From the NCBI RefSeq assembly GCF_028736035.1, contig NZ_CP117866.1:3782001-3846000 (forward strand): a stretch of DNA of 64,000 nucleotides, read 5' to 3'. Source of the stretch: Streptomyces sp. T12 (GTDB lineage: Bacteria; Actinomycetota; Actinomycetes; Streptomycetales; Streptomycetaceae). The translations under genes were made by a program, and so were the position numbers. Of the stretch, positions 43,532 to 52,774 are shown piece after piece. How positions within the stretch are numbered: the first letter of the stretch is position 1; every line of letters begins with the position of its first letter. The notes under the pieces were generated by a model. It made no database searches. It was given only the letters and a program-made list of their open reading frames with translations, and was not told where the DNA came from.

Positions 43532-44055
43532 CGCACAAGCAGTCGCACCAGACGCACAACCCGGAACTCACCCCGAGGTTCCACCCGGAGATCACTCCGC
43601 CCCTGGAGGAGCTGGAGGCCCAGGAACGCCGTCTGGTCTTCCGCCAGTTCACCTACGACGACGCCTGGACCCTGGGCTCCCTGCTGGTCGAGATGGCCCG
43701 CGAGCGCCAGGCCCCGGTCGCCATCGACATCCACCGCGCGGGCCAGCAGCTCTTCCACGCGGCCCTGCCCGGCTCCACCCCCGACAACGACGCCTGGATC
43801 GCCCGCAAGCGCCGGGTGGTGGAGCGCTACGGCGCCTCGTCGTACGTCGTCGGCGCCCGCTTCCGGGCCAAGGGCACGACGTTCGAGGACTCGTCCCGCC
43901 TGGACGCGGACACCTACGCGGCCCACGGCGGCTCGTTCCCGATCAACGTGGAGGGGGTCGGGGTCATCGGCTCGGTGACGGTGAGCGGACTGCCCCAGCT
44001 GGAGGACCACAGGTTCGTGGTGGAGGCGCTGGAGGAGTTCTTGAGCAAGCAGTAG
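43528..44055 (+). CDS. UPF0303 / HbpS-like heme-degrading domain protein
   Basis: 175 residues of the GlcG/HbpS-like superfamily (UPF0303): LEELEAQERRLVFRQFTYDD, ALGSLL-type helix WTLGSLLVEMARERQAPVAI, DNDAWIARKRRVVERYGASS and FPINVEGVGVIGSVTVSGL. The fold binds heme or small ligands; this branch has no proven activity. The GTG start at 43528 is coupled to the oxidoreductase stop. Confidence 0.82.
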   Translation: MTHKQSHQTHNPELTPRFHPEITPPLEELEAQERRLVFRQFTYDDAWTLGSLLVEMARERQAPVAIDIHRAGQQLFHAALPGSTPDNDAWIARKRRVVERYGASSYVVGARFRAKGTTFEDSSRLDADTYAAHGGSFPINVEGVGVIGSVTVSGLPQLEDHRFVVEALEEFLSKQ

Positions 44056-44077
44056 GCGAAACGCCCTGTCTTTAAGG

Positions 44078-44158
44078 CTTTTAGGGGCGCGGGGAACTGC
44101 GCGAGCAACCACGACCAACCCGCAGCTGACGAACAACCGCAGTTCCCCGGCTCTCCCA
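44078..44158 (+). repeat. common Streptomyces intergenic repeat (GGGGCGCGGGGAACTGCGCGA type)
   Basis: TTAGGGGCGCGGGGAACTGC, then CAACCACGACCAACCCGCAG and an AGTTCCCC end, form a repeat I recognise from many Streptomyces intergenic regions. The arms GGGGAACTGCG/CGCAGTTCCCC can pair, so it may act as a terminator between convergent genes. Confidence 0.75.
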
Positions 44159-44167
44159 GCGGAGCGC

Positions 44168-45025
44168 CTACGCGTCCTTGAACTCCTGCCGCTGACGACC
44201 GAGCCCTTCGATCTCCAGCTCGACCACGTCCCCGGCCCGCAGGAACGGCTTCGGCTCAGGCTCCCCCAGCGCCACCCCCGCCGGCGTACCCGTGTTGATG
44301 ACGTCACCGGGATACAGCGTCATGAACTGGCTGACGTACCGCACGACTTCCGCCACCGGGAAGATCTGCTCGGCCGTGGTCCCGTCCTGCTTCAGCTCGC
44401 CGTTGACCCACAGCTTCAGCGAGAGGTTCTGCGGATCCGGCACCTCGTCCGAGGTCACCAGCCACGGCCCGAGCGGGTTGAACGTCTCGCAGTTCTTCCC
44501 CTTGTCCCAGGTCCCGCCCCGCTCGATCTGGAACTCCCGCTCGGACACGTCGTGCGCCACCGCGTACCCGGCGACATGCGCAAGGGCCTCCTCGGCCGAC
44601 TCCAGATACCGGGCCGTACGTCCGATGACGACCGCGAGCTCGACCTCCCAGTCGGTCTTCGTCGACCGCCTCGGCACGAGCACCGTGTCATGGGGGCCTA
44701 CGACGGTGTCCGCGGCCTTGAAGAAGATGACCGGCTCGGCGGGCGGCTCGGCGCCGGTCTCGCGGGCGTGGTCGTGGTAGTTCAGCCCGATGCACACGAT
44801 CTTGCCGATCCGCGCCAGCGGCGGCCCGACCCGCAGCCCGGTCGCGTCCAGCGCGGGCAGCTCGCCGGCCTCCGCGGCGGCGCGGATCCGGCCGAGCGCC
44901 GCGTCGTCGGCGAGCAGCGGTCCGTCGATGTCCGGCACGACGCCCGACAGGTCCCGCAGGATCCCCTCGGCGTCCAGCAGAGCGGGACGCTCCGCTCCGG
45001 CCGTACCGACTCGCAGCAGCTTCAT
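44168..45025 (-). CDS. fumarylacetoacetate hydrolase family protein
   Basis: 285 residues. The metal-binding FAH core shows KIVCIGLNYHDHARETGA, PVIFFKAADTVVGPHD, TDWEVELAVVIGRTARYL (Glu ligands) and GDVINTGTPAGVALG. Members hydrolyse or decarboxylate acylpyruvates and 2-oxo-3-enoates in aromatic or sugar breakdown. ATG 45025 follows GGGAGA. Upstream, an imperfect inverted repeat GGAGGACTGGTCGATCCTCC (45075-45094) is a candidate operator. Confidence 0.87.
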   Translation of the reverse strand: MKLLRVGTAGAERPALLDAEGILRDLSGVVPDIDGPLLADDAALGRIRAAAEAGELPALDATGLRVGPPLARIGKIVCIGLNYHDHARETGAEPPAEPVIFFKAADTVVGPHDTVLVPRRSTKTDWEVELAVVIGRTARYLESAEEALAHVAGYAVAHDVSEREFQIERGGTWDKGKNCETFNPLGPWLVTSDEVPDPQNLSLKLWVNGELKQDGTTAEQIFPVAEVVRYVSQFMTLYPGDVINTGTPAGVALGEPEPKPFLRAGDVVELEIEGLGRQRQEFKDA

Positions 45026-45074
45026 GATCACAATCTCCCTCGATCGCGGGCGCCCGCCGATGGGTGCAGCCATC

Positions 45075-45094
45075 GGAGGACTGGTCGATCCTCC
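45075..45094. promoter_or_regulatory. candidate operator upstream of FAH gene
   Basis: GGAGGA...TCCTCC inverted repeat, 50 bp upstream of the ATG, GntR-like in appearance. The binding protein is unknown. Confidence 0.35.
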
Positions 45095-45164
45095 AAGCTC
45101 GACGGGCATCCCGCAATACCTGGTTCACGTACTGGACCGTAGGCCCGCAGGACGTTGAACCGGA

Positions 45165-45878
45165 TCAGCGATAGAGCGCGGCCCGCTCCACCGCGCTCCA
45201 CGTCGTGCTGGTCACCACGTACAGCGCGGCCGCCAGCGGCACCACCGCCACGGTGAAGAGCGTGAAGAAGGACATGAACGGCATGACCTTGCTCATGGCC
45301 CCCATCCCCGGCACCGGCTCGCCGTCGACCACCGGCACCGCCGGGTTCGCGGCCATCATCCGCTTCGTACGGCGGTAGTTGAACGCGGCGACGCAGGCGA
45401 CGACCACGAACAGCCCGAGATACACGAGCCCCGCACCCCCGAACACCCCGCCGTCGCCGAGCGCGTCCTTCCAGTGGTCACCGAGGGGCGCGGCGAACAG
45501 CTGGTGCGTGAGCAGTTCGTTCGCCTGGCCGCCGATCGTCGTGTTCGAGAACAGGTGGTAGAGCAGGAAGAACGCGGGAAGCTGGAACAGGCTCGGCAGG
45601 CACCCGGACAGCGGGGACACCTTTTCCTCGGCGTGCAGTGCGAGTACGGCCTGCTGCAGCTTCTCGGGGTTCTTCGCGTGCTTCTTCCGCAGCTCGGCGA
45701 TCTTCGGCTGCAGTTCGGTCCGGGCCTTCTGCCCGCGCGCCGCCGCGCGGGACAGGGGGTGGACGAGGAGTCGTACGAACGCGGTGAACAGGACGATCGC
45801 CGCGGCGGCCGCGGACGCGCCGAACAGGGGGTGGAGCAGGTCGGCGAGTTGCTGAACAAGGTCGGCGAAAACGGACAT
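45165..45878 (-). CDS. YidC/Oxa1 membrane protein insertase (paralogue)
   Basis: 237 residues, five membrane helices. Oxa1 features: ALVRLLV-type helix with FTAFVRLLVHPLSRAAARG (conserved Arg in a membrane groove), then the cytoplasmic helical hairpin ARTELQPKIAELRKKHAKNP, CLPSLFQLPAFFLLYHLF and PFMSFFTLFTVAVVPLAAAL. It lacks the long C-terminal tail of the main YidC, so it is a second insertase. ATG 45878 has GGAGGG 7 bp upstream. Confidence 0.87.
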   Translation of the reverse strand: MSVFADLVQQLADLLHPLFGASAAAAAIVLFTAFVRLLVHPLSRAAARGQKARTELQPKIAELRKKHAKNPEKLQQAVLALHAEEKVSPLSGCLPSLFQLPAFFLLYHLFSNTTIGGQANELLTHQLFAAPLGDHWKDALGDGGVFGGAGLVYLGLFVVVACVAAFNYRRTKRMMAANPAVPVVDGEPVPGMGAMSKVMPFMSFFTLFTVAVVPLAAALYVVTSTTWSAVERAALYR

Positions 45879-45994
45879 GGGTGAGCCCTCCGAGGGTCTC
45901 GTCGTGCCGGAGTGAAGAGCAGTGATGAGCGAAATGCCGGGATTCGGCATGGCGGCATGACGACCCGCGCGGGGTCACCCGAGGGCGTGCGTTC

Positions 45995-46306
45995 CTACGC
46001 GACGGTCGCCGGGAGGGCGTGGCCGGGCGCCCTGGGCCGTGGCCGGCCCGAGGCGTCGGGGTCGCGTTGCGGCAGGAAGGCCGTACGGCGGGCCCGGTCG
46101 CGGATGGCCGTACGTACCCGGGTGGGCGGCACGGCGGGTGCGGCGCGTGAGGCGAGGAGGGAGCAGGCGGCGAACGCGGAACCGGCGGCGGCGGTCGCGG
46201 CGAGCGCGACGGTCGCGGAGAGGCTGCCCGTGTCGAGCAGCACGATCTCAAGGAAGAGGAGGACCAGCACGGCGGCGGGACGCAGATTCGCCCACTTCCG
46301 CATCAT
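45995..46306 (-). CDS. DUF6412-type small membrane protein
   Basis: 103 residues with two membrane helices (AAVLVLLFLEIVLLDTG; ATVALAATAAAGSAFAACSL) and a basic Pro/Arg tail. ATG 46306 follows GGGGAGGGG. Its location just before the short yidC paralogue, in the same direction, is what I know for DUF6412 proteins. A helper role in membrane protein insertion is guesswork. Confidence 0.65.
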   Translation of the reverse strand: MMRKWANLRPAAVLVLLFLEIVLLDTGSLSATVALAATAAAGSAFAACSLLASRAAPAVPPTRVRTAIRDRARRTAFLPQRDPDASGRPRPRAPGHALPATVA

Positions 46307-46386
46307 CGGTGCCCCTCCCCTCGTACGGCTCGCTTCGTACGGCTCGCCTCGTCGACCGGGCCTTGCGCACGGTGCTCGTCCTGATG

Positions 46387-47175
46387 TTACCGGGGCCGCA
46401 TGGAGACGAGTTTGCCCCACACCACCAGCCGGTACTTGGACGTGTACTCCGGCGTGCAGGTGGTCAGGGTGAGGTAGTAGCCGCGCTCGTCGTAGCCGTA
46501 GGCGGGCCTGACGGTGGAGCGCGGGACCGGCCGGATCACGCTCCTGTCATGGGCGGCGGTCCTCGGCAGCGTCCTGTCGACGGCGTACGTGTACGTCGCG
46601 CTCCTCGTCTCGACCCGCACGGTGTCCTTGGGTGCGAGCCGGTTGATGTACCGGAAGGGCTCGCCGTGGGTGTTGCGGTGCCCGGCGAGGGCGAAGTTGC
46701 CGGCCTGGCCCGGCTGTTGGGTGCCGGGGTAGTGGCCGACGTAGCCCTTGTTGAGGACACCGCTCTTGCTGACGCCCTCGGCGACGGGGACGCGGAGGTG
46801 GAGGCGGGGGATGGTGAGGATGGCGTAGGCCTGGGACCAGTCGGGCTCCGGGGCGCGGGCGGTGGCGGACCGGCGCCGGTCGCCGGCGGACTGCTCGGGC
46901 GAGCCGGTGCCGGTGGACGCGGGCGGAGTCGTAGCCGCCGGTGCAGCCGCTGCACGGGAGTCGCCGCCTCCCCCGTCCCAGGCCCGCTCCAGTGCCCTCA
47001 CCTCCCGCTCGGCGCCCGCCCTGGCCTCCCGGTTGGTCCACCACACCTGATGAACGACCAGCAGCAGGAGCACCACCCCGACGGTGACGAGAACCTCCCC
47101 ACCGCCCCACAACGCCCGCCGCCGCAGGGCACGCCGCCGAAGACCGCTGTGCTGCACGACGCGAACCCGCACCAT
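46387..47175 (-). CDS. class E sortase
   Basis: 262 residues. An N-terminal helix (EVLVTVGVVLLLLVVHQV), a charged/Ala-rich linker and the sortase domain: ILTIPRLHLRVPVAEGV, catalytic His in FALAGHRNTHGEPFRYI, Cys in LTLTTCTPEYTSKYRLV (Arg also present). Class E sortases anchor LAxTG proteins such as long chaplins. ATG 47175 has GGAGG 7 bp upstream. A matching LARTG protein is encoded at 40223-41065. Confidence 0.9.
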   Translation of the reverse strand: MVRVRVVQHSGLRRRALRRRALWGGGEVLVTVGVVLLLLVVHQVWWTNREARAGAEREVRALERAWDGGGGDSRAAAAPAATTPPASTGTGSPEQSAGDRRRSATARAPEPDWSQAYAILTIPRLHLRVPVAEGVSKSGVLNKGYVGHYPGTQQPGQAGNFALAGHRNTHGEPFRYINRLAPKDTVRVETRSATYTYAVDRTLPRTAAHDRSVIRPVPRSTVRPAYGYDERGYYLTLTTCTPEYTSKYRLVVWGKLVSMRPR

Positions 47176-47458
47176 CCGAGAGCCTCCTTCACCGGGGCCG
47201 CCCGCACGACAAAGGGGCGGGGCGCACGATAAGGGGCGGGGCGCGAGGTCTCCAGAGCCGTACGCACACCGGTCCGGATGCCCCTGCACATCCCGCCGCG
47301 TCCGACCCCCCGAACACTTCCTCCACAGGTTTGAGAAAGGGCTGTCGGAACTCTCGACAACCTCATACGTCACACCCGATGCTTCCTGTCGGCATCAGCG
47401 GGACAAGCCACGACGCCGGTTCGACGACGACCGGCCGTTGAGCGAAAGCGGAGAAGTC

Positions 47459-48931
47459 ATGATCCGACGCAGAACTCTGCTGGCGGCGACAGGCGGCGCA
47501 TTCCTCGGCAGCGCCCTGGCGACCGGCACCGCACACGCGGACGCGACCATCGCCGTCAACCCCGGCACGTCGTACGGCACCTGGGAGGGCTGGGGCACGT
47601 CCCTGGCCTGGTGGGCCAATGTCTTCGGCAACCGGAACGACTTCGCCGACCTCTTCTTCACCACCAACTCGGTGACCTACAACGGCACGACACTGCCCGG
47701 CCTCGGCCTCAACATCGCCCGCTACAACCTCGGCGCGTGCAGCTGGAACACCGTGAACGGCGAGGCGATGGTGAAGTCGCCCAACATCCCCGGCTTCAAG
47801 CAGATCGAGGGGTTCTGGCAGGACTGGAACAACGAGGACCCCACCTCCTCGGCCTGGGACTGGACGGCGGACGCCAACCAGCGCGCGATGCTGCAGAAGG
47901 CGACGCAGCGCGGCGCGACGACCGAGCTCTTCGCCAACTCCCCGATGTGGTGGATGTGTTCCAACCACAACCCGTCCGGCGCGGCGGGCGGCGGCAACAA
48001 CCTCCAGACCTGGAACTACCGCCAGCACGCCTCCCACCTGGCGGCCACGGCCCTGTACGCCAAGAACAACTGGGGCGTGAACTTCGCGACGGTCGACCCC
48101 TTCAACGAGCCGGCCTCCACCTGGTGGACCGCCACCGGCACCCAGGAGGGCTGCCACATGGACCCGGCGGTCCAGGCGGCCGTACTTCCGTACATGCGCA
48201 GCGAGTTGGACAAGCGAGGCCTGACGGGCGTACGGATCTCGGCATCGGACGAGACGAACTACGACACGGCCCGCTCGACCTGGGCCTCCTTCGGCTCCTC
48301 GACCAAGGCCCTGGTCAACCAGGTCAACGTGCACGGCTACCAGGGCTCGGGCGGCCGCAGGGACCTGCTCTACACGGACGTGGTCACCACATCCGGCAAG
48401 AAGCTCTGGAACTCGGAGACGGGCGACAGCGACGGCACGGGCCTGACCATGGCGTCGAACCTCTGCTACGACTTCCGGTGGCTGCACCCGACGGCATGGG
48501 TCTACTGGCAGGTCATGGACCCGTCGACGGGCTGGGCGATGATCGCGTACGACCAGAACACGCTCCAGCCGACGACGATCCAGACCAAGTACTACGTCAT
48601 GGCGCAGTTCAGCCGCCACATCCGCCCGGGGATGCGGATCCTCGACACGGGCGTGAGCTACGCGGCGGCGGCCTACGACGCGTCTGCCCGCCGCCTGGTG
48701 ATAGTCGCGGTGAACACATCAACCTCGGCCCAGACCTTCACCTTCGACCTGTCGCGCTTCACGACGGTGACGGGCGGTTCGGGCGGGGCGGTCCCGCGCT
48801 GGAACACGGTGACGACGGGCGGGGACCAGTACCGGGCGTACTCGAACACGACCCTGAGCGGGAAGTCGGTGGCGGTGCCGTTCGCGGCGAAGTCTGTGCA
48901 GACGTTGCAGATCGACGGGGTGGTCATCTAG
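47459..48931 (+). CDS. secreted GH30-type glycoside hydrolase (probable beta-1,6-galactanase)
   Basis: 490 residues with a Tat signal (MIRRRTLLAATGGAFLG, cleavage at AHA). The barrel carries ATVDPFNEPAS (acid/base Glu) and LWNSETGDSDG (nucleophile Glu), then a C-terminal beta-sandwich (RRLVIVAVNTSTSAQTFTFD). GYGTWEGWGTSLAWWA-like opening and NSPMWWMCSNHNPSGA fit GH30 subfamily 5, whose studied members are endo-beta-1,6-galactanases. ATG 47459 has GGAG upstream. Acts on plant-type arabinogalactan outside the cell. Confidence 0.82.
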   Translation: MIRRRTLLAATGGAFLGSALATGTAHADATIAVNPGTSYGTWEGWGTSLAWWANVFGNRNDFADLFFTTNSVTYNGTTLPGLGLNIARYNLGACSWNTVNGEAMVKSPNIPGFKQIEGFWQDWNNEDPTSSAWDWTADANQRAMLQKATQRGATTELFANSPMWWMCSNHNPSGAAGGGNNLQTWNYRQHASHLAATALYAKNNWGVNFATVDPFNEPASTWWTATGTQEGCHMDPAVQAAVLPYMRSELDKRGLTGVRISASDETNYDTARSTWASFGSSTKALVNQVNVHGYQGSGGRRDLLYTDVVTTSGKKLWNSETGDSDGTGLTMASNLCYDFRWLHPTAWVYWQVMDPSTGWAMIAYDQNTLQPTTIQTKYYVMAQFSRHIRPGMRILDTGVSYAAAAYDASARRLVIVAVNTSTSAQTFTFDLSRFTTVTGGSGGAVPRWNTVTTGGDQYRAYSNTTLSGKSVAVPFAAKSVQTLQIDGVVI

Positions 48932-49072
48932 GCGTCCGCCCGGGGGCGCGGGTGGCGGCGCGCGGCGCGAAGGCGGCCCGCCCTCCGTCGCCCACCCCCG
49001 GACACCGCTGATCGACCGCATCACCCGACTGTCGTTCTCGACATACGCTCGATGCGGTGCTTCACTGGCGAT

Positions 49073-49390
49073 ATGGCATCAATTCGCCTTACACGCCCAA
49101 CACTTGAGGTGATCAAGGTGTTGCTGGCGGCCACCTCCGACGATCCCGCCTGGGGCCTGAAGATCTGCGAGGAGGCCGACCTCGGCTCCGGGACCGTGTA
49201 CCCCATCCTTGAGCGCCTGGTCGACGCCGGCTGGGTCACCCGGTACGCGGAGACGAGCGAGCACCCGGGCCGACCCAAGCGGTACTACTACGAACTCACG
49301 GCCACGGGTCAGCAGGCGGCCCACGAGGCCAGGGAGCGGAAGCCTCGGTCCTTCGGGCTGCGGGTGGGGACCGAGGGGGGGACGGCATGA
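49073..49390 (+). CDS. PadR family transcriptional regulator
   Basis: 105-residue winged-helix repressor: LEVIKVLLAATSDDPAWGLK, GSGTVYPILERLVDAGWVTR, and HPGRPKRYYYELTATGQQAA. ATG 49073 starts the domain; ATG 49052 is in frame and neither has a good ribosome site. The next gene starts inside its stop (ATGA), a usual pairing of PadR with a membrane protein it controls or with which it is co-regulated. Confidence 0.85.
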   Translation: MASIRLTRPTLEVIKVLLAATSDDPAWGLKICEEADLGSGTVYPILERLVDAGWVTRYAETSEHPGRPKRYYYELTATGQQAAHEARERKPRSFGLRVGTEGGTA

Positions 49391-50139
49391 GCGTGGACGA
49401 GCATCGCTCGGAGGCCCCTGACGTTGGGACGCCGGCTGTTGTTGCAGTGCTGGCCCCGGTGCTGGCGGGCACACTTACGGCGATTTTCCTGCTCGTGGGC
49501 TACATCCTGAAGATGCTCGACCCCGAGCCGGCGTTTGCACAGACCCTACTTGCCACCGGATGGGCGTCCGGCGCCTTGACGGCGGCCGCGATCCTGGTAG
49601 CCACCATCGGGCTGCTGCTCACCGCCCTGCGCAATCGGCCCTCGCTGGAGGCCTCGGAAGAGGAGCCTCAGGCCCCTGCCGGGACGGTCCGGCCGATCGG
49701 CAGGGCCGCCCGTGGGACTCTGGGCTTGGCTTCCTTCGTTGTCGGCGACCGTAGGGCCCACCTCCGCGAGGAATGGACCGCGATCCTCGCAGGTGATCCG
49801 GGGAACGGCATCACCCTCTCCCCTCGCCGCAGGATGCTCTACGCCCTCGGCTTCCTCTGGGCAGCCCTCCGCATGCGCCTCCGCGACTTGGCCGCACCAC
49901 TGTGGCTGCCGATCGACTGGCTGCTGTCGGCGGAATCACGAACGAACGGGCTCATCACGGCGGCCGTAGGCACCCAGGTCGTGTACATCCAGCACGAGGA
50001 CGGCCTGCACACGCTGCTCACCGAGGGCTGGGGCTGGTGCGCGGGATGCGGCATCGCACTGCGCCTCCTCGTCGGCTGGCTGCGCCGCCTCCGAGGCATC
50101 GAGCTCGCTTCGGCGCGCGGGAACACCGAGGGTCGATAA
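49387..50139 (+). CDS. membrane protein paired with PadR
   Basis: 250 residues. Helices near residues 17-42 (AVLAPVLAGTLTAIFLLVGY), 55-80 (ASGALTAAAILVATIGLLLT), and weaker hydrophobic stretches at 150-180 and 215-230. A cytoplasmic loop carries RRAHLREEWTAILAGDPG. There is no transporter motif. Translationally coupled to padR. Function unknown. Confidence 0.7.
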   Translation: MSVDEHRSEAPDVGTPAVVAVLAPVLAGTLTAIFLLVGYILKMLDPEPAFAQTLLATGWASGALTAAAILVATIGLLLTALRNRPSLEASEEEPQAPAGTVRPIGRAARGTLGLASFVVGDRRAHLREEWTAILAGDPGNGITLSPRRRMLYALGFLWAALRMRLRDLAAPLWLPIDWLLSAESRTNGLITAAVGTQVVYIQHEDGLHTLLTEGWGWCAGCGIALRLLVGWLRRLRGIELASARGNTEGR

Positions 50140-50203
50140 CCCCGGGGGCGCTGGCCTGCGGATACCTCTCCTTTTGTCACCGCACGGCAGTACGGTGTCC
50201 CTC

Positions 50204-51217
50204 ATGCGCCCCGACACGCCTGCCGAGAACGTCGACCACACCACCGAAGCGGCACGCCTGGAGCGAACCGCCGGCCTCTACCCCGAGGACGCCGAGGCCC
50301 TGCTGCTGCAGGCCGCGGCCCACCTGGAACTGGCCGGCGACCGCCCTGCCGCGACCGCACTTTACGACCGCCTGCTGTCCTCATCCGTCGCCTTGGAGAA
50401 CGCCTACCTGGTACGAGCCCTCAAGGCATCGAACCTCTGGGAGTACGGCCACGAGGCGGAGGCAAGAGCGATCATCGACGGCGTCCGCACCACCTCGCCG
50501 ACGGACCCGGCGCCATGGGTGATCGTCGCGGAGGCCCTGGAGGCGCACGACGAACTGGAGCAGGCGCAGGAGACGTTCACGGAGGGCGCCCGCCTCCTCC
50601 TGACAGACGTCCCGGAGCCCCCGTACTCCACGCATCCCCTGCTGTTCGGCCGCCATCGCGTACGCCGCATGCTGGGCCTGGCCCACGACGAGTGGGACAC
50701 CCTGGCGGACACCCTCCACTCGATGCCGATCTCCCTGGACGAACTCCACGACCCGAAGCGCGTCTGGTCCCTCGGCTCGGAGAACCCGGCGGAACTGGAG
50801 GCGGAGATCTCACGGCTGCGGGCGGAACTGGGCGCATATCGGGAGGCCCTGTCCCGCCCGTTCCCGGTGGCGGTGCTGCACTGGACAGCGGATGAGCTGA
50901 CGGAACTGGTGGCCGCGTATCCGTCGCTGGCGGCGGAGTACCCCTCGCTTGAGGAGCACCTGGCGACGATAGAGGCGTCGCTCCGGGAACTGTCGGCTTC
51001 GGGCACGCCCAACCTTGGGATCGTGACGGGGACGGTGCCGTCGTACGAGGCCTTCGCCGCATCGGAGGGGGCGTCGCCGGAGGACGCGACGTTGCTGCCG
51101 CAGTATGCGACGACGCTGGCGGCGCGGGGGCGGGCTGTGGGGTGGCCGCCGCAGCGGGGGGCTGGGTGTTGGTGTGGGTCGGGGCGGGTTTATGGGGAGT
51201 GCCACGGGGTGCAGTAG
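50204..51217 (+). CDS. TPR-like protein with C-terminal SEC-C zinc motif
   Basis: 337 residues. Helical repeats fill residues ~10-160 (EDAEALLLQAAAHLELAGDR), a coiled segment follows (AELEAEISRLRAELGAYREA), and the C-terminus is a SEC-C motif GCWCGSGRVYGECHG that binds zinc as in SecA. No SecA ATPase is present. Start ATG 50204; TACGGT at 50190 could be a -10 for a leaderless message. Role unknown. Confidence 0.78.
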   Translation: MRPDTPAENVDHTTEAARLERTAGLYPEDAEALLLQAAAHLELAGDRPAATALYDRLLSSSVALENAYLVRALKASNLWEYGHEAEARAIIDGVRTTSPTDPAPWVIVAEALEAHDELEQAQETFTEGARLLLTDVPEPPYSTHPLLFGRHRVRRMLGLAHDEWDTLADTLHSMPISLDELHDPKRVWSLGSENPAELEAEISRLRAELGAYREALSRPFPVAVLHWTADELTELVAAYPSLAAEYPSLEEHLATIEASLRELSASGTPNLGIVTGTVPSYEAFAASEGASPEDATLLPQYATTLAARGRAVGWPPQRGAGCWCGSGRVYGECHGVQ

Positions 51218-51262
51218 GGCGGGGTGGGGGCGCAGGATGGAGTAGCCCGCCACCCTCCCCCC

Positions 51263-52063
51263 TTACGACATGTCCGGCACCCCGGAAATAAGGGGCGCAC
51301 CCGGCCTCATCGCGTCCGAGATGGACTTCACGCCGCCGTGCGCGGTGAGGCCTCCGTCCACGGGAATCTCCGCTCCCGTGATGAAGGAGGACGCGTCGGA
51401 GAGGAGAAAGACGACCAGCGGCGCGATGTCGTCGACGGTGCCGCTACGGCCCAGAGGGGTCTCACGGATGGTCGTCTCCCGGAAGGCCGGGGTGGCGGCG
51501 GCGGTCATCTCGGTCTCGATGTATCCGGGGTGAACGGTGTTGACACGAATACCCCGCGGCCCCAGTTCCATCGCCGCGATCTTGGACACCCCGCGCAGGG
51601 CCCACTTGCTGGCGGTGTACGCCACGGGGTAGTAGCCGGTGAGCGCAGCGGACGACCCGACATTGACGATGGCCGACCCGGGCGGCATCAGCGGGGAGAG
51701 GTACTGGATACCGAGCAGCGGCCCGGTCGCGTTCACCGCGTGGACGTGAGCGAAGTCCTCGGGGCGGACCTCGCCGAGGCGGTCGCGCTGGATGACGCCG
51801 GCGTTGTTGACCAGGCCGTGCACGTGGCCGTACGTCTCACGCAGGTCGGCGGCGAGGGCGGCCCAGTCAGACTCGCTGCTGACGTCCAGGCGACGGCAGT
51901 TACTGCCGTCCGGCTGTATGTCGGTGGCGATGACTTTCGCCCCGGCCTGTTCCAACGCCTGTGCTTCGGCGGCACCTTGGCCTCGGGCGGCGCCGGTTAC
52001 GACTATGACCTTGCCGGTCAGGGGCTGGGTGGGCTGGTCGTTGCCTTCGAAGATCTGCGTCAT
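51263..52063 (-). CDS. short-chain dehydrogenase/reductase (3alpha/20beta-type)
   Basis: 266 residues. Cofactor motif VVTGAARGQGAAEAQAL, NNAG motif in GLVNNAGVIQRD, active-site Ser in VNVGSSAALTGYY and YTASKWALRG (Tyr and Lys). The acidic Asp in VIATDIQPDG favours NAD(H). It resembles hydroxysteroid dehydrogenase-type SDRs. The ATG at 52063 is used; ATG 52075 is also in frame. Confidence 0.87.
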   Translation of the reverse strand: MTQIFEGNDQPTQPLTGKVIVVTGAARGQGAAEAQALEQAGAKVIATDIQPDGSNCRRLDVSSESDWAALAADLRETYGHVHGLVNNAGVIQRDRLGEVRPEDFAHVHAVNATGPLLGIQYLSPLMPPGSAIVNVGSSAALTGYYPVAYTASKWALRGVSKIAAMELGPRGIRVNTVHPGYIETEMTAAATPAFRETTIRETPLGRSGTVDDIAPLVVFLLSDASSFITGAEIPVDGGLTAHGGVKSISDAMRPGAPLISGVPDMS

Positions 52064-52774
52064 GGCGGACAACATAGCTTCGCTGGGTGATGGGGAGTTG
52101 GCCGCGTCGGGTCGGGCTTGTGGCCTCCCAAACATGCGATGCCACGCGACGCCCGACGTCTGTTGCCGGCACGGCCTCTCTCCGACACGAACAACTCCTC
52201 GCCCGACCATCACTAGACCGCGCCGGGCCGCCCTCAACGGAAAACCCTGGCCCGACGCACCCCCCGACCGACATCCCGCCGACCACCACAACGCAATCGC
52301 GCCGCCCCGCCACCGACCGCTTGCCGCTGAACCACCCCGGTATGCCCCCGAAAACGCAGAGGCGCCCCCGCCCCCGCCCCGCAGCACAGCCGACCCGACC
52401 GCCAACCCACCTGGGCCACCCACTCCTCCGGGCCGCCCGCTCGCTTCTTCCCCCGTGCTGGAGCGGGCCGGGTCAAGGGTGGTCCGGAGGACCATCAGCG
52501 CAGCCGACGCGGAACGCAGCGCAACGGAGTGAAGCGCCCTTGACGCGGCCCGTGGAAACACGACATGGCCAATGAAGCGGGCGGCCCAACAGTAACCGTG
52601 ACGGCGCACGGTTGCTTGGCCAGCAGAGGGAATCTTTTCGTTGGTGTGAGTCTGACCCGCCTTACGATTAGTGTCAGAGGGCGAATCCGTAGCGGACTCT
52701 TCGAACCACTACTGCGTAAACCACCCATCACATAGCGTGGTTCTTACTTCAATCGGCCAACCGGGCAAGGTGTT
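52064..52774. other. 711-bp region at left edge of the defence island
   Basis: The first 500 bp are C-rich with long but unconvincing open frames on both strands. After ~52560 the base composition becomes more A/T-rich, the left boundary of the acquired segment. A 56-codon ORF lies at 52564-52734. No integrase, tRNA or terminal repeat is seen. Confidence 0.5.
52564..52734 (+). CDS. possible small protein, doubtful
   Basis: A 56-codon frame starting MANEAGGPTVTVTAHG and ending LLRKPPIT, with no good ribosome site. It might be a leader peptide or chance. It ends 40 bp before the Vsr gene. Confidence 0.2.

Noticed and set aside
52087..52575. 162-codon plus-strand frame left of the defence island
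   Set aside because: Compositionally biased, no ribosome site, no recognisable domain, and overlapped by equally long frames on other strands.
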